From NCBI GenBank assembly GCA_037042915.1, contig CM073194.1, positions 3,906,001-3,970,000 on the forward strand: a DNA stretch of 64,000 nt, given 5' to 3'. This document shows positions 22,523 to 33,484 of this stretch, piece after piece. Numbering within the stretch: the first letter of the stretch is position 1; the number at the start of each line of letters is the position of its first letter. The DNA comes from Auricularia sp. M13. Lineage: Eukaryota > Basidiomycota > Agaricomycetes > Auriculariales > Auriculariaceae. The position numbers and the translations under genes were made by a program. The notes below the pieces were generated by a model that saw only the letters and a program-made list of their open reading frames with translations, searched no databases and was not told the origin of the DNA.

Positions 22523-22657
22523 CTACGCCTTGGGCGGCATGCACCCGCATCCGTTAGGGTTGGCGCAGCAGCACGGGCCCGTGCACGTCGCGGGCACCGC
22601 AGCAGCGGACGTTGCGAAAACCGCGGCGATGGCGGCGAGGACGAATTTGACGTTCAT
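22523..22657 (-). CDS. Small secreted cysteine-rich peptide, 44 residues
   Basis: An uninterrupted frame begins MNVKFVLAAIAAVFATSAAA, a textbook signal peptide with a positive start, hydrophobic core and small-residue cleavage site. The mature part of about 24 residues starts VPATC and carries seven cysteines in the pattern C-x3-CCC-x5-C-x-C, ending MPPKA. A TATATAA on the same strand sits 71 bp upstream. Clustered CCC and CxC would suit metal binding or a compact disulfide-bonded peptide; this is inference. The gene is too short for usual ORF thresholds, and the opposite strand shows a longer meaningless frame. Confidence 0.7.
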   Translation of the reverse strand: MNVKFVLAAIAAVFATSAAAVPATCTGPCCCANPNGCGCMPPKA

Positions 22658-22727
22658 TTCTCTCTGAAGGCTTTGGTGGCTGATTCACTGGGCGGGGGAT
22701 GTGTCTGGCGCTGTCTGGACGCCGGCG

Positions 22728-22734
22728 TTATATA
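22728..22734 (-). promoter_or_regulatory. TATA box of the small secreted peptide gene
   Basis: TATATAA read on the minus strand, 71 bp before the ATG at 22657. Confidence 0.5.
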
Positions 22735-24327
22735 CTCGTCGTTTGACTTGCGGCGCAGCAGCTTGCAGATGATGATGCCGGCCTCGCTGGCGCCGGCGTT
22801 TGCGACGTTCCATGACATGATCAACGCAGCGTACTGTCGGCCGGTACAGTACTTACTTATCTATGCACATGGTGGACTGGGGGGTGCGTGTGGGTGCCGG
22901 ATTATTGCTGTTCGAGCCGCGTAAGTACTGGCGAGATCTCGGGTCTCAGCCTCATTTCATCGACTCACGATATGCATTAGGTGCGCACTCTTTCTTTCAA
23001 AGCGATCACCACGAGCAAGAGCTTGCAGTGGTATCCAAGGCGTGTCTCGGGGACTTCTAGATCTTTTTAAGTAATCTCGCCGCCCGCCCCACTCGCGCGG
23101 CGACAGACAGCTAATGTCGTTCGCTGGAGCCCGGGCTTGTTGTAGTGCGCGGCGTGTATGTCGCGGGGCTCAAGTACTTGGTCGTTAATTTAAATCCCAT
23201 TCAGAGCACGCAACAGACAGCGTCAGAGCCACGGCGACGTCAGAGAGCTTCAGTCAATTCTGGTTCTCCCAAAGGCATGCACTCGCCGCGAACACCGACC
23301 TCATTGTTCTGCCATACTTGAAGGGCGACGAACATCCTAGAAACTATGACGACGTTGAACATAGTGTATTGGGTTCGCAGACTCGGGCGCCATTCCGTTC
23401 TTGTCGTTGTTAGTGCCGACCATGGCCGAGCAAACACGACGATAGACAGCGTGGGGCGTGGGAGCACCTGAGCTATGGTCCGAAAGACACAAGATAGGGA
23501 GCTGTAGTGGCGTTCGCAGGCTCCTGCTGGAGCAGGGAACCTCGAGTCCTGCCAGTGGGTCTTCGTGGAGTCTCCACGAGACGGAACTTGGACACAGCAG
23601 GCGCAGTCGCAGCTAGATGAACAAGAGGCAGTGCAAAGAGACAACCGACCAGTGGTAAAATTTCCTCGAGGAGTCGAGAGATCCACCGGCCTTCGTGCAG
23701 GGTCTTGGTGCGGGGTGCGCGCGCTTCGCGGCGCGGCCGGTGATTACGCGTCTCGTTGAATCGAGGCTGTCCAGTACCAACCAGTGTTCTGCAACTCAAA
23801 GCAAAGAAGCAGCCGACGTCTATGCAGTATAGAGGATCCGTGAAGTTGCGGAGCAGACAGTCTGTAGGTCCAATGAGATTGGGCTCTCAGTCGTAGGCTG
23901 TTGTCGCCGCGACCCTGAGAGCGGGATGATCGGGCACCCCAAGCAGTGCCAGAATGCATGTAGATGCGCATGCCGGCGCCAATGTCATCAACGCTGCCCA
24001 TAGCACATATGGGGGAAAGAGAAGGCAGGGCCCATGCTGTTGGACATCCGGCGAAGCTGCACGCTTCCACAGCCGCCCGTTGCCCGCCCGCGCCGGCTCT
24101 GAGCTGCCTGAGACGCCGCCCGCCGCGCTGCCCAGAGGTTGTGGTAGAGAATGGACGATGAGAGTGGAGAATCGAGCAAACAAGTCGAGTCTGGGCCAAG
24201 GCTGAGCTTAGCTAGGTTCAAGCCTAGAGCGGAGTTTACGGGGGTTTCACGTGCGCGGCCGCATGACATTGACAGGGGACGGTCATCTGGCTTGTTTCAC
24301 TCCTCTCACCTCGCACTCACCCTACTC
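22735..24327. other. No confident gene
   Basis: Several frames of 80-150 codons exist on both strands, the longest on the minus strand between 23240 and 24199. None shows a domain, signal peptide or consistent splice chain. A short hydrophobic stretch on the minus strand near 23960-24020 could be chance. The 3' part must hold the promoter of the RING gene. Confidence 0.35.
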
Positions 24328-25334
24328 ATGAACTCGGACGCTCTTGCCGCTGCGCTGGCCAGCCTGGAGCGGTCGCGGACGCCGACGGTCGTGCAGTCCT
24401 CGTCGGGCGCGTCGACGCCGGGCCCTGCGGTGGCCACGCCGGCGATGTACTACACGACGCCGTCGATACCGATGAAATGGCGCACCGGCGAGCTTCATCT
24501 GGATGAGGACTCGGTGCCGCTGAACCTCGGCGTCGAGAAGGTCGCCGACGACGAAGAGCAGCACTGGTCTGCGCTCGGCTTCAGGCTGCCGCGTCGCTCC
24601 GTCCCGTCCGTCCACGTCGCGCGCTCTGGCGCCGGCGGCGAGAGGAGCCCGCGGCGGTTTGGGATCGAGGTCGACTGGGACTGTGGTATCTGGTGCGTTG
24701 GCGTGCCACAATTTTATTTCATTCATTTAGATTTTAAACTTATTATTCTGCAGTCTCGAGCCGGCTAGCGATCCATGCGTCACCCGCTGCGGCCATCTGT
24801 TCTGCGAACGCGATCTGAGGATGGTGCGTGCCCTGTGCATGTGCAGATGATCTCATCAAGCCCTGATACATTGTCCCGCGCGCGCAGTGGTTCAAGTCAA
24901 AGCCGTCCGACCCGCGCTGTCCGGTCTGCAAGACGGCCTGCGCGCCCGAGCAGGACGTCGTGCCCATCTTTGGCCGCGGCAAGACCGCCCAGACACAATT
25001 ACGGCCGTCGGCGCAGCCGGCCTTTGGTGCGCGCTTGCGGCGCTTCACGCCGTCGATGGAGGCCATCCCCGCGGGCGGCACGGAGGAGAGCGACAGCGCG
25101 GGATCGAGCATCGACCCGCCCTCCCTCACGGCGTCGCCGCTGTCGAGCTTCTCAGGCACACCCGTGCCCTCTGGACTGGCGACGCCTGTGGCCGACGCCG
25201 AGGCGGACAACGTGCTGGCACTGCTGTACCCACACGCGCACCCGCTCGTCAAGCACGGGATGATCACCCACCAGCTCGGCCGGCTGCTCAGCCTGCTGGG
25301 CTTCGTCGCGCTCATGATCTTCTTGCTCAAGTAA
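24328..25334 (+). CDS. RING-type E3 ligase, RNF5/RNF185/RMA1-like, C-terminal membrane anchor
   Basis: Three exons, 24328-24692, 24754-24823 and 24888-25334, give 293 residues in frame. The RING finger begins 'DCGICLEPASDPCVTRCGH' and continues 'LFCERDLRM', then 'WFKSKPSDPRCPVCKTAC': a C3HC4 pattern. A Ser/Pro-rich linker follows. The C-terminus 'LLSLLGFVALMIFLL' is one hydrophobic helix with a short tail, as in RNF5/RNF185. Relatives sit in the ER membrane and ubiquitinate misfolded membrane proteins (ERAD). The N-terminal low-complexity region of about 120 residues is longer than in animal RNF5. The gene lies in the spacer of the inverted duplication and is single-copy in this window. Confidence 0.87.
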
Positions 25335-26109
25335 GACTCGAGTCTCGGCGCGGACTCTTGTTTTATTGCAACACTACCCTGCCCGGCCTACCATACCATT
25401 GTACATGTCACCTCTCGCGCTGCTACTCGCTCTCGCTCTGGGTAAGGCTTGCTTTCTCTAATCTCGTAGGTATGTATGCCCTCGCTGTAAAATGACCACC
25501 ACCCCCGTCCATCCCCCGCTTTACGCATTACGCACATCATGACGAGCATCCCATCCCATCGTTCCCCCCCGCTTTGTACTGTAGTCTGCAGGTCCGTTTC
25601 AACACGAGGTCACATTGCTCTGGTGATTGCGAAGTTGGGGAAGTGGAGAAGCTGGTCAGCTGTGCATGTTTGGCTTGCGCGTTGGACGCCGGATCGCTGC
25701 AGCGCGCGACGCCGCAGCCTGTTGAAGTGCGCAGCGATATTCAGTATGTTCATGATCAAGGTTCCATGTCGAAAGGCGAAAGGGCAGCAATGATCAAGCT
25801 CAAGGCACAGTGGACGCTGTCGACGTCAACGCAAAAACGTACGATGATTCTCGCATTGGATCCATATTGTGTCTGACCGCGATGAGCGCCAAAGACGAAG
25901 ACAAACAGACCGGGAGGCCAGCCAGGAGTATGAGCGAGACTCGAGCTTCAGTCCTGATCCATTTTCAGACGTCGAGCTACAAGCGCCGCGGAGGAAGGCT
26001 TGCTGCAGCGGTGACCAAACATTGACCATCTGCTCTTCCACCCACAGAGACACGATTACGAAGCTAACCTGGGTTATTTCAACGGAGTGCCGGGTGCCTT
26101 GCCAGATGA
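25335..26109. other. No confident gene
   Basis: The 3' side of the RING gene and the upstream side of the right duplication arm. A frame near 25574-25876 has no recognised domain. Nothing else is seen. Confidence 0.35.
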
Positions 26110-29100
26110 CCGATGACCTGCGACCAGTGGAGCGTCGCGCCGGGCAGCTGGAACGCTGGTAGGTCCAGGGTTCTCGTAGCTGCGCAATGGGCTGCGGCTT
26201 CGCGCGTCCACAGGGAGTTACGTGCCCCTCCAAAGTACTGCCAGTGGTATACTGCGACAGGTATATATATAACGGCCACGGAGAGGACGTCCGAGTCGAC
26301 AATTCCTGGCCTAGTTTCCGATGGCGCAGCAGAACGACAACCGCAACGAGTGGCCGGCGGGGCTCCCAGTCGAGTATCCGTGCATAAGCTTCTGGATGGC
26401 GACCACGCGCGGCTTCCCACACCTGACTGAGGGCGCGCGCGACCCGCTGCCCGCGCGCGCCACGACCGTCGTCATCGGCTCCGGGCTTGCGGGGTCACTC
26501 GCGGCGTTCCAGTTGCTCGCCGACGGCGCAGAGGACGTCGTGATGCTCGAGGCGCGCGACGCCGCGTCGTGTGCGAGCGCGCGGAACGGCGGACATGTGA
26601 GGCCTGACCCGTTTTATGGGTTTGCGGGCTACGCGGCGGTCCATGGTGTCGAGCAGGCCGTCAAGATTATCGAGAACGAGCGCGTTGTACTGGAGGAGGT
26701 GGCCAAGTTCGTTCAGGAGCACCAGGCCAGTTTTCATACGCAGAGGGAGGGCAAAACTGATCCGGGACTGAAACGCAGGTCGACTGTGACTTTGAGAGGC
26801 TCTCGAGCTTCCATACAATCCTCAACGACGAGTACTCCGGCGAGCTGGAGCAGATGTTCGAAGCATACAGGAGCGCAGGCGGGCCAGTCGAGCACATCAA
26901 GATTCACAAGGGTGCGGAAGCGGCCAAGGTGCGTTGCGTCGGAGTTGACACGCTTCGACGTCTCTTGACTTTGCTTCACCATGACCAGATCACTCGCGTG
27001 CCGCGGGCCGTCGCAGCCTGGGAGTTTCCCGCGGCTACCGTGCATCCAGCCAAGCTCACTCAATACCTGGTGTCTTCCAACATCAAGAACGGTCTTAAGC
27101 TCTTTACACACACCCCTGCGTTGGCCGTCGACTCCGCGCCGGATGGCTCGGGAAAATGGATTATAAAGACACCCCGGGGCTCTATCACTGCGACACGCGT
27201 CTTGCATGCCACGAACGGCTTTGCGCCAGTTCTGCTTCCCGAGTTCAAGGGCTGCATCATTCCGAATAAGGCGCAATGTCTCGCGCTCGTGCCCTCGCCC
27301 TCCTACGCTGGCGCGCATCGCATGACGCATTCACAAGTGTATGCACACGGTGATACGCATTACTGGTATTCCATCCAACGCAAAACGGACGCTGCTATCA
27401 TCGTGGGGATATCGCGCTTCAACCCGGAACTGGACGAGGAGACCAGACGGCTGCTCATCGAGGAGCGCGCGATCGACAGGCGTCCGCTGCCTGGCATGGT
27501 CACTGAAGCTGTCAAGGCCTGGCATAACTGTGCGTCGGTCATGACATCTTTTTTATGCACTTAGCTGATTGCGACGCATCATTCTCTAGTACACCCGGAT
27601 TTCGGGAAGCCCGAGGAGCTCGCTCCTGGCGAGGGACTGCAGATGGCCTGGTCCGGCGTGGTTGGGTCCAGTGTTGAGGCTGTTCCCTTTGTGGGCGAAG
27701 TGCCCGGCAAACCTGGACAGTGGATTTGCGCGGGCTGGAGCGGTCACGGTGTGTATACTGTACGCATCCGTCGAAGAGCAACGATACTGACACACCCCGC
27801 AAGGCATGGCGCGCATCTGGACGGCCTCACCGGGAGTTGCAAAGCTCATGAACGGGGCAGCCTGGGAGGCGACCGGCCTGCCTGAGTGTTTTGAGATTAC
27901 TGCTGAACGGCTGGAGCGTTCGCAGCGCCTCGCGCGTGCCTAGGCGGGCTCAAGCACAAACACGTCAAGTCCAAATTCAAAGACCTAGCAGCTAATGGTG
28001 TCTCTTGTGTACAAGGCGGCTACCCAGTGCGTGTTCCAATTTAAGCCTTCAATCCCTCGCAAGTCCCAAGTCTCAACTACCAACTACTAATCGTCGTCCG
28101 CCTGGGCGGCCTTGAGCTCCTTTGCGCGGACTGTGACGGCCGGCTCCATCCTGCGATAGAGCCGCTCCCAGTCCTCTTTACTGTTGCGCCTGTCCTGAAA
28201 CTGGTTGCGAATGGGTTCAGCTGTGCTGCCGGCTCTGCTGGTGTACTAACCGTCAGGCTCAACCATTCCCACGCGCAGAACATCTTGTCCGGCCGCGTCC
28301 AGCTGACCGCCAACGCCACTCTTTCGAAGTCTTCGTCGACCTGGCAGTCTTGTGTTTCCGATGGCTGCTGCTCGTCCTCCGGTGCCCCGTTTGCTGTGTC
28401 CATAACTGCGTCTGGAGATTCCTCGCACCCCCGTCGCGCGCGTAGAGGCTCTGGCGTGTCCGGTTCAGGCACCGCCGGATGTTCCTGGCGAGAATGCAGA
28501 TGAGCTTTCTGTTTTCAGGTCGAAGTCTGCCGTACTTTGGTTTCAAGGAGAGCTGCAAGCTCAGAGAGAGGAATGTCATCGAAGTCTTCACTGACTGCGC
28601 CGTCCTTGTGTTCTGCATGCTCGGTCGCTTGCTCTATCTCCATCTCGCTGGCACCGGGACCGCTGTCGTTCGCTTGCTCCATGACGTCCCGCTTCTCGCC
28701 AGGCAGGGTCCGTAGTGCAATATTACTCAAAGAGCATCACATACTCCGGCGGCAGCTCACCTCAAGGCGCCGAGCTGTGCTCATCAACGGGTACCCATTC
28801 TCTCGCACGCGCTTGAACGCCGCGGAGACCTGGGTGTCGAGGCGCATCGCCATCGTGGCGAACGCTTGCTGGTGTAGCTTTGTCTACAAATGGGATATTA
28901 TTGCGTGAGCGTCCAATGACATTCGGATCAGCTTAGTTTTCAATCCTGCTCACCACCTTGTGCATCTCCTCGAAGACAGTGAATTTGGTGTGGCTCGGCT
29001 CGTGCTCGAGAGCCCAATCGATGAACGACAAGAACCATCTGTCCCAGCCTTCGTCGACGATGTGCATTTCATTTTCGATCGCGTCTCGCGGCGGCGGCCG

Positions 29101-30200
29101 GGGGGCGACAGCGTGATGGCGAAATACGTGTCGTATGCGCTTGAATTCCTGTAGCAGGGTAATTTATCTCAGCTCTCCCGCTTCCCAACGCTCAGCCTGA
29201 ACCCGGTTCACCAGCAAGCGCTCAACCCTTTCCTCGGGGTCGCTTTCGTCGCTGCTGTTGGCTTCCTCTGGGTTCTTCGTATCGAGATCGCTGCTAATCG
29301 TCTGCGGCCTGTTGCCGCTGTGCAAGGCGGGTTTCATGTTTCCAATGGGCTGACTCCGGGATGTCTGCGTGAGATTGGTAAAGCTGTCGTGTGGCTAGCG
29401 GGCTTCGAACGCACACCGACCGCTATAGGTACGCTTCGGCCTCCTGCGTCGATACACCTTCGTTTGGATGGTGACGGTCGCGGCGAGGAAACGGACGACT
29501 CGGACGAGGACGAGGAAGTGACAATTATGCTGGGGATTGTGCGCGATCCATGCCGTGCTTTGAGACTCTGCGATCTGGCCGTGAGATGCTCTGGCGGGCG
29601 ATGACGAGTACCTGTTCCCAGAGTTCTTGGACTTTGCATGGGTTTGGCCCGTGCGAGTCGCCTGATAAACATTCTATACTCTTCATCCGAATCACTCTTC
29701 TCATCCTTGTCCGGGCCGCTCAGGTCACGACCTTTATCGCTGCTGGTCCCCTGGATCGGAGTTCTTCTCGAGGATTGCGACGGCTTGAGGACATTTGTTG
29801 GGAAAGGCTTGACTTTTGTAACGGGCAACTTCACGCTGATGAGCTCTCTCCCGATCTCAGCCAGCAGGATGATGCACACCACCTTCTCCGCGCCAGAATT
29901 TATTTGGGCAAAGGTTCGCTTCTGTCGGGCTCCAGGAGGACCAGCGCTGCTGGAATGAATGATTGTTCGGTTTCAGGAGCTGCAGTGCAGTACATATGTA
30001 TGCACAAAATCACGCACTTCGGCACGATCTTTGCTGCGGGGTACGCCGAGTCCCTGCGTCCGCCTGGCTGAGAAATATTTCAGTCAATTGCTATTTTATC
30101 TGATGCTGCGTGGTACGGTCTCACCTTGTCAGGCGTACGCTCTGACCAATCGGTATCATCATCACTCGAGTCCTGCGTTAGGTCGATGAACGACACTTGT
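26110..30200 (-). repeat. Right arm of the large inverted duplication
   Basis: Mirror copy of 17497-21860. It starts with a block upstream of the oxidoreductase (26118-26160) that resembles 21851-21809 on the other strand. It ends where the unknown gene reads 'VSFIDLTQDSSDDDTDW', the counterpart of the left gene's first residues. Confidence 0.8.
26321..27943 (+). CDS. FAD-dependent oxidoreductase, DAO superfamily (right copy)
   Basis: Starts MAQQNDNRNEWPAGLP at 26321. It has the FAD motif 'VVIGSGLAGSLAAFQLLA' and 'CASARNGGHVRPD', then 'DCDFERLSSFHTILND' after a GC-AG-looking intron (about 26729-26777). A second intron follows near 26930-26985, then 'VPRAVAAWEFPAATVHP' and 'VPFVGEVPGKPGQWICAGW'. 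The last exon is 'MARIWTASPGVAKLMNGAAW', ending at 27943. Introns fall at the same sites as in the left copy. It is a flavoenzyme oxidising an amine-type substrate by family analogy. About nine residues in ten match the left copy at the N-terminus. Confidence 0.87.
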
Positions 30201-31200
30201 GGCTTCCTGGTCTGTGTCTTCTCTGCTTGTGAGACTGGCAGCCGAGGTGGCGCGACAGCGCTGCGGAATTCAGGCGGAGGATGAGCATCTTCGCGCGGCA
30301 AAGGACGATAGTCTCCACTTACACACTGGCAGTACTACTGCTCGCATTCCCGATGTGCAGGACCTGCTGTTTCCCGTACAAATCCGCGGCATACGGCCCG
30401 AAAGGCAGCATCTCCCCAACCTTGAGGGAGTCGTCCACCCAAGTCAAGTTTATAGCCGGAACTGACGCCTTCGAGGGATCGGTCTGCGCTGCATCGTAGA
30501 GCATGAAGTCCGCGGCCGCAGCGCAGTCGACCACAACTAAACCGAGCCGCTACCAGTGGGTGGCACCCAATCAAGAATCAGACATTGAGAATGCATTGAT
30601 ATGACACGACCACGAAAGCGTACCCTGAGATCGCATTTGAGCGCTTCGAAGCGCGGCTGGGAGAACGGATACACCTCGGGGTGCACGTAGCACTTATTCC
30701 CCTCTGGCAGGCGATTATTGGCAAGGGCGAGATTCAGAGGGCCAGTTGGTGACATGATCTCAGGCTGGCAGTGGCTGGCAGTGGGGGAATCTGGAGAGCT
30801 CGACGGCGAGGGCGATCGTGATAGTGAGCTTATGAGCTGAGAGGCCCTGCCAAACGGCAGCAGTTCCCCGGCCCTGAGGCACCTGTCCACCCAAGTGAAC
30901 TCTGCCGCCAGAACCGGCGAGCTCGAGACATCGGTCTGCGCGGGATCGTAGAGCATAAAGTCGGCTGCCGCTGCACAGTCGACCACCGTCACACCGAGCA
31001 GCTGAGTACGAGTGTTCGAGAATCAGATCCAGACTTGCACACGCAGAACGTAATTCGAGGAGAACGGGAACTCGGCGTACCCTCAAATCGGTCTTCAGCG
31101 CATCAAAACGAGCCTGCGAATAGTAGTAGACCTCTGGGTGCACGTAGCACCGATTGTCCACTGCGAGGCGATTGCACAGTGCGAGAGGACTGCTCGCCAT
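28087..31200 (-). CDS. Tandem BRCT-like domain protein, right copy of duplicated gene
   Basis: Starts MASSPLALCNRLAVDNRC at 31200. Two tandem repeats follow. Repeat 1 has 'YVHPEVYYYSQARFDALK', an intron, 'VVDCAAAADFMLYDPAQTD' and 'FTWVDRCLRAGELLPFG'. Repeat 2 has 'YVHPEVYPFSQPRFEALK', an intron at the same place, 'VVDCAAAADFMLYDAAQTD' and 'LTWVDDSLKVGEMLPFG'. The hydrophobic pattern and the conserved tryptophan are those of BRCT domains, closest in feel to the Rap1 type. Beyond lie 'VSFIDLTQDSSDDDTDW', 'FKRIRHVFRHHAVAPRPP', 'WDRWFLSFIDWALEHEP', and a C-terminal helical block 'SKEDWERLYRRMEP' ending at 28087. A role in telomere or DNA-damage binding is inference only. The final introns are short and their joins uncertain. 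Confidence 0.68.
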
Positions 31201-31520
31201 GGTGTGATCAGATAACTGGGGGGAGAGGGTGACGGCGACGGCGACTCCAGCCGTGAATAAAGTTTATGAGCAGCCGCGCACTGGCAGCGTGAAGTTTGTG
31301 AAGACTAGGTCCATCTTTGCCTCATGCCCGATTAGATAAAGACTGGAAGCCAGCCTCCGATTCCCATGAACATACCCTCACGAGTCGAGCTGAAACAACT
31401 AGGCGACTGTCTACACGTCGCAATGGTATCCCTTTGCAATGACGAAGTTTGTACAAGTGCTGGTGCTGCGATCGGATATAAATACAAGAACATGGTGCGC
31501 GCAGTCCGAATCCGAGTCGG

Positions 31521-33271
31521 TCATTGTGGCGACTGAGTCTGCGAGCGCTCCCCTCCCCCTCCGCCACTCGACCCGCTCGACATGGAGCGCTGCGGCGGTA
31601 TAGCGAACGTCGATTGCAAATTCGGCGAGCTCGTGCTTGGGCCCAGGCCGGAGAACGACGTCTGGCGGCGGCCGGCGCTGGCGAGCGGCGCGGGCACGCG
31701 GCGCGGCGAGTTGGGCGAGGAGACAGGCAGCTCGAGCGAGCTACCCGAGGCGGACGCACCGGAGCCCTGCGCAGCCTCCTTGAGCAGGAACTCGACCCAC
31801 ATCTTCGAGAAGCTCTCCGTCTCGTCGCCGCCCCCACCGCCCTTGTCCGCCTCGACCATCGCCTTGGCGCGCAGCGCGGCCGCGCCGCCGCCTTGCCGCT
31901 GAAGCCCGGCCTTCTCGCGCTCGGCATCGGACCAGGAGAGGATGGAGGAGAGCAGCTGCAGCATCTCGAACCGCTTGCTGTCTGCGCGCGGCGTAGTCAA
32001 GAAGGAGAGGAGGATGTTGGTCACGAGGCGCCGGTCGACGTTCGTGTCGGACGAGTTTTTGCGCAGCCGCCGCAGGGCTTCAGTTAGGTGCTCGTTGAGC
32101 ACGACGCCTGTTCGCGCAAAGTGTTAGCTAGGCTGAATGGACAGGAGGAAGGGATGGAGCACGTACTGTCATACCTAAGCTTGCCAATTAACGCGTTCTT
32201 CTCCTTGAGCTCAGCCTCAAGATCGGACGTCCGTCGCGCGTTGGTGTTCAAGTCCTCTAACGCCACCTGTAATGTCATTAGCGGATGAATGCATGAAGCG
32301 TAGTCGCGCACCTCCGCAGTCAGCGCGCGACTCTTGAATTCCGCGAGCGATTGTGTTGTCTGCGTGAGTCGTGCCTCGTAGTCTGTGACAATCTGCTTGA
32401 TTTCGTGCTCTTTGACTGCGCGCAGGGTAAGCCATTATTCTCGCCCCATGGTGATGCAGCATACCAGACTGGAAATCCTCGAGCACGGATTGCAGGTTGG
32501 CCGACTTCTCGGTTTCGCGCTGGAGCTCGTCCGCGTCGCGCTCGCGGCCCTCGCGCTCGAGCTCAAGGTCTCGTCTGAGCACGGCGAGCGAGTTGCGGGC
32601 CTCCTCTGCGCGTACGCGTTCCTCCAGCGCCGTGCGCTCCCACTCGTCACGGTCCATGCGACAGCGCTCGAGCTCGGCCTGGGTCTCGCGCAGCTCGCGC
32701 TCGCGCACAAACGCCTCCGCGGCGCTCTCCTCCTGCACGCGCGATCGTATGCGGTCGAGCTCGCGTGCCGACTGCTCGGCGTCCTCGTGCGCGGCGAGCA
32801 GCTCGCTCTGCAGCGTCTCGACGGCCGACCGCAGCTCGTCCACCTCCGCGTCTCGTTGTGCCAGCTCTTCTTCCCGTTGTTTCAGGGCTTCCTGCACAAG
32901 CGTTCCTATTAAATATATATATCATAGGGAATAATAATTGAAATTCGACTCACCGCGTCCTGCTTCAGCTTGTCGCCGAGCGTCTTGCGCAATGTCGTTA
33001 CTCGCTCGACCAGCACGCGGTATTTCTCTTCTAACGCATCCTTCTCGGCCCGCGTGCGCTGCAGCTCGGCTTGTAGGTGGGCATAATCACTATGCGACTG
33101 GGACGGTTGTCGACTGTGCGAGCCGTTGAGACTGGGACTGTGTCCGTTGGCTGGCGCAGGCTCGTCCAGAGATATACGCAAGTCCGCGAGAGCTTCAGAC
33201 GCAGCGTCGCCTATCTGGGGCGACTTGGAGGAGCCGGGCGAGGCCAGTGAAGGCGACGTCGGGGCGGACAT
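31521..33271 (-). CDS. GRIP-domain golgin (Imh1-like)
   Basis: Starts MSAPTSPSLASPGSSKSP at 33271 with a Ser/Pro-rich head. A long coiled coil follows ('LQAELQRTRAEKDALEEKY', 'EEELAQRDAEVDELRSAVE') over several exons with short introns. A C-terminal GRIP domain reads 'DRRLVTNILLSFLTTPRAD', 'SKRFEMLQLLSSILSWSD', 'EREKAGLQ'. A low-complexity Gly/Ser tail ends at 31521. GRIP golgins are recruited to the trans-Golgi by Arl1 and tether endosome-derived vesicles, the same route served by the Tlg1 SNARE at 13.5-14.8 kb. The protein is short for a golgin. Symbol not assigned because orthology to yeast IMH1 is not proven. Confidence 0.85.
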
Positions 33272-33484
33272 GCTGCAGCTTGCGCTGGATCGAGCAAGAG
33301 GTCGTGGAGGTTCGAATTGTCTCCGACGGAATTATCGGTCCTGAGCTTGCCCTCAGCTTCCACATTTCCATGGCCAGCTCTACGATCTACAACTCCTAAC
33401 GCACTGCCCCGCTTCCGTCTCGAGCATATCAGTACATTCGCAAGGTTTAATCAAAAATATTCGGACTACAGGCTCGTTCACTGC

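Noticed and set aside
22523-22657. Mating pheromone precursor
   Set aside because: The C-terminus is PPKA, without the CaaX box, and the peptide has a classic signal sequence.
22374-22667. Plus-strand frame with 'MTHQLYALGGMHPHPLG'
   Set aside because: It is antisense to the secreted cysteine-rich peptide, has no domain and no signal peptide; the minus-strand reading is much better supported.
23240-24199. Minus-strand frames possibly forming a membrane protein
   Set aside because: A single hydrophobic stretch, with no splice chain, no start context and no family pattern.
15112-27943. A secondary-metabolite cluster uniting FMO, ThDP enzyme and the two amine-oxidase-like flavoenzymes
   Set aside because: The genes are separated by trafficking and unknown genes, the flavoenzyme pair comes from a local duplication, and there is no core synthase, transporter or cluster regulator.
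28087-31200. Calling the BRCT-like gene RAP1
   Set aside because: The BRCT resemblance is suggestive, but I could not identify a true Rap1 Myb domain or Rap1 C-terminal domain, so no symbol is given.
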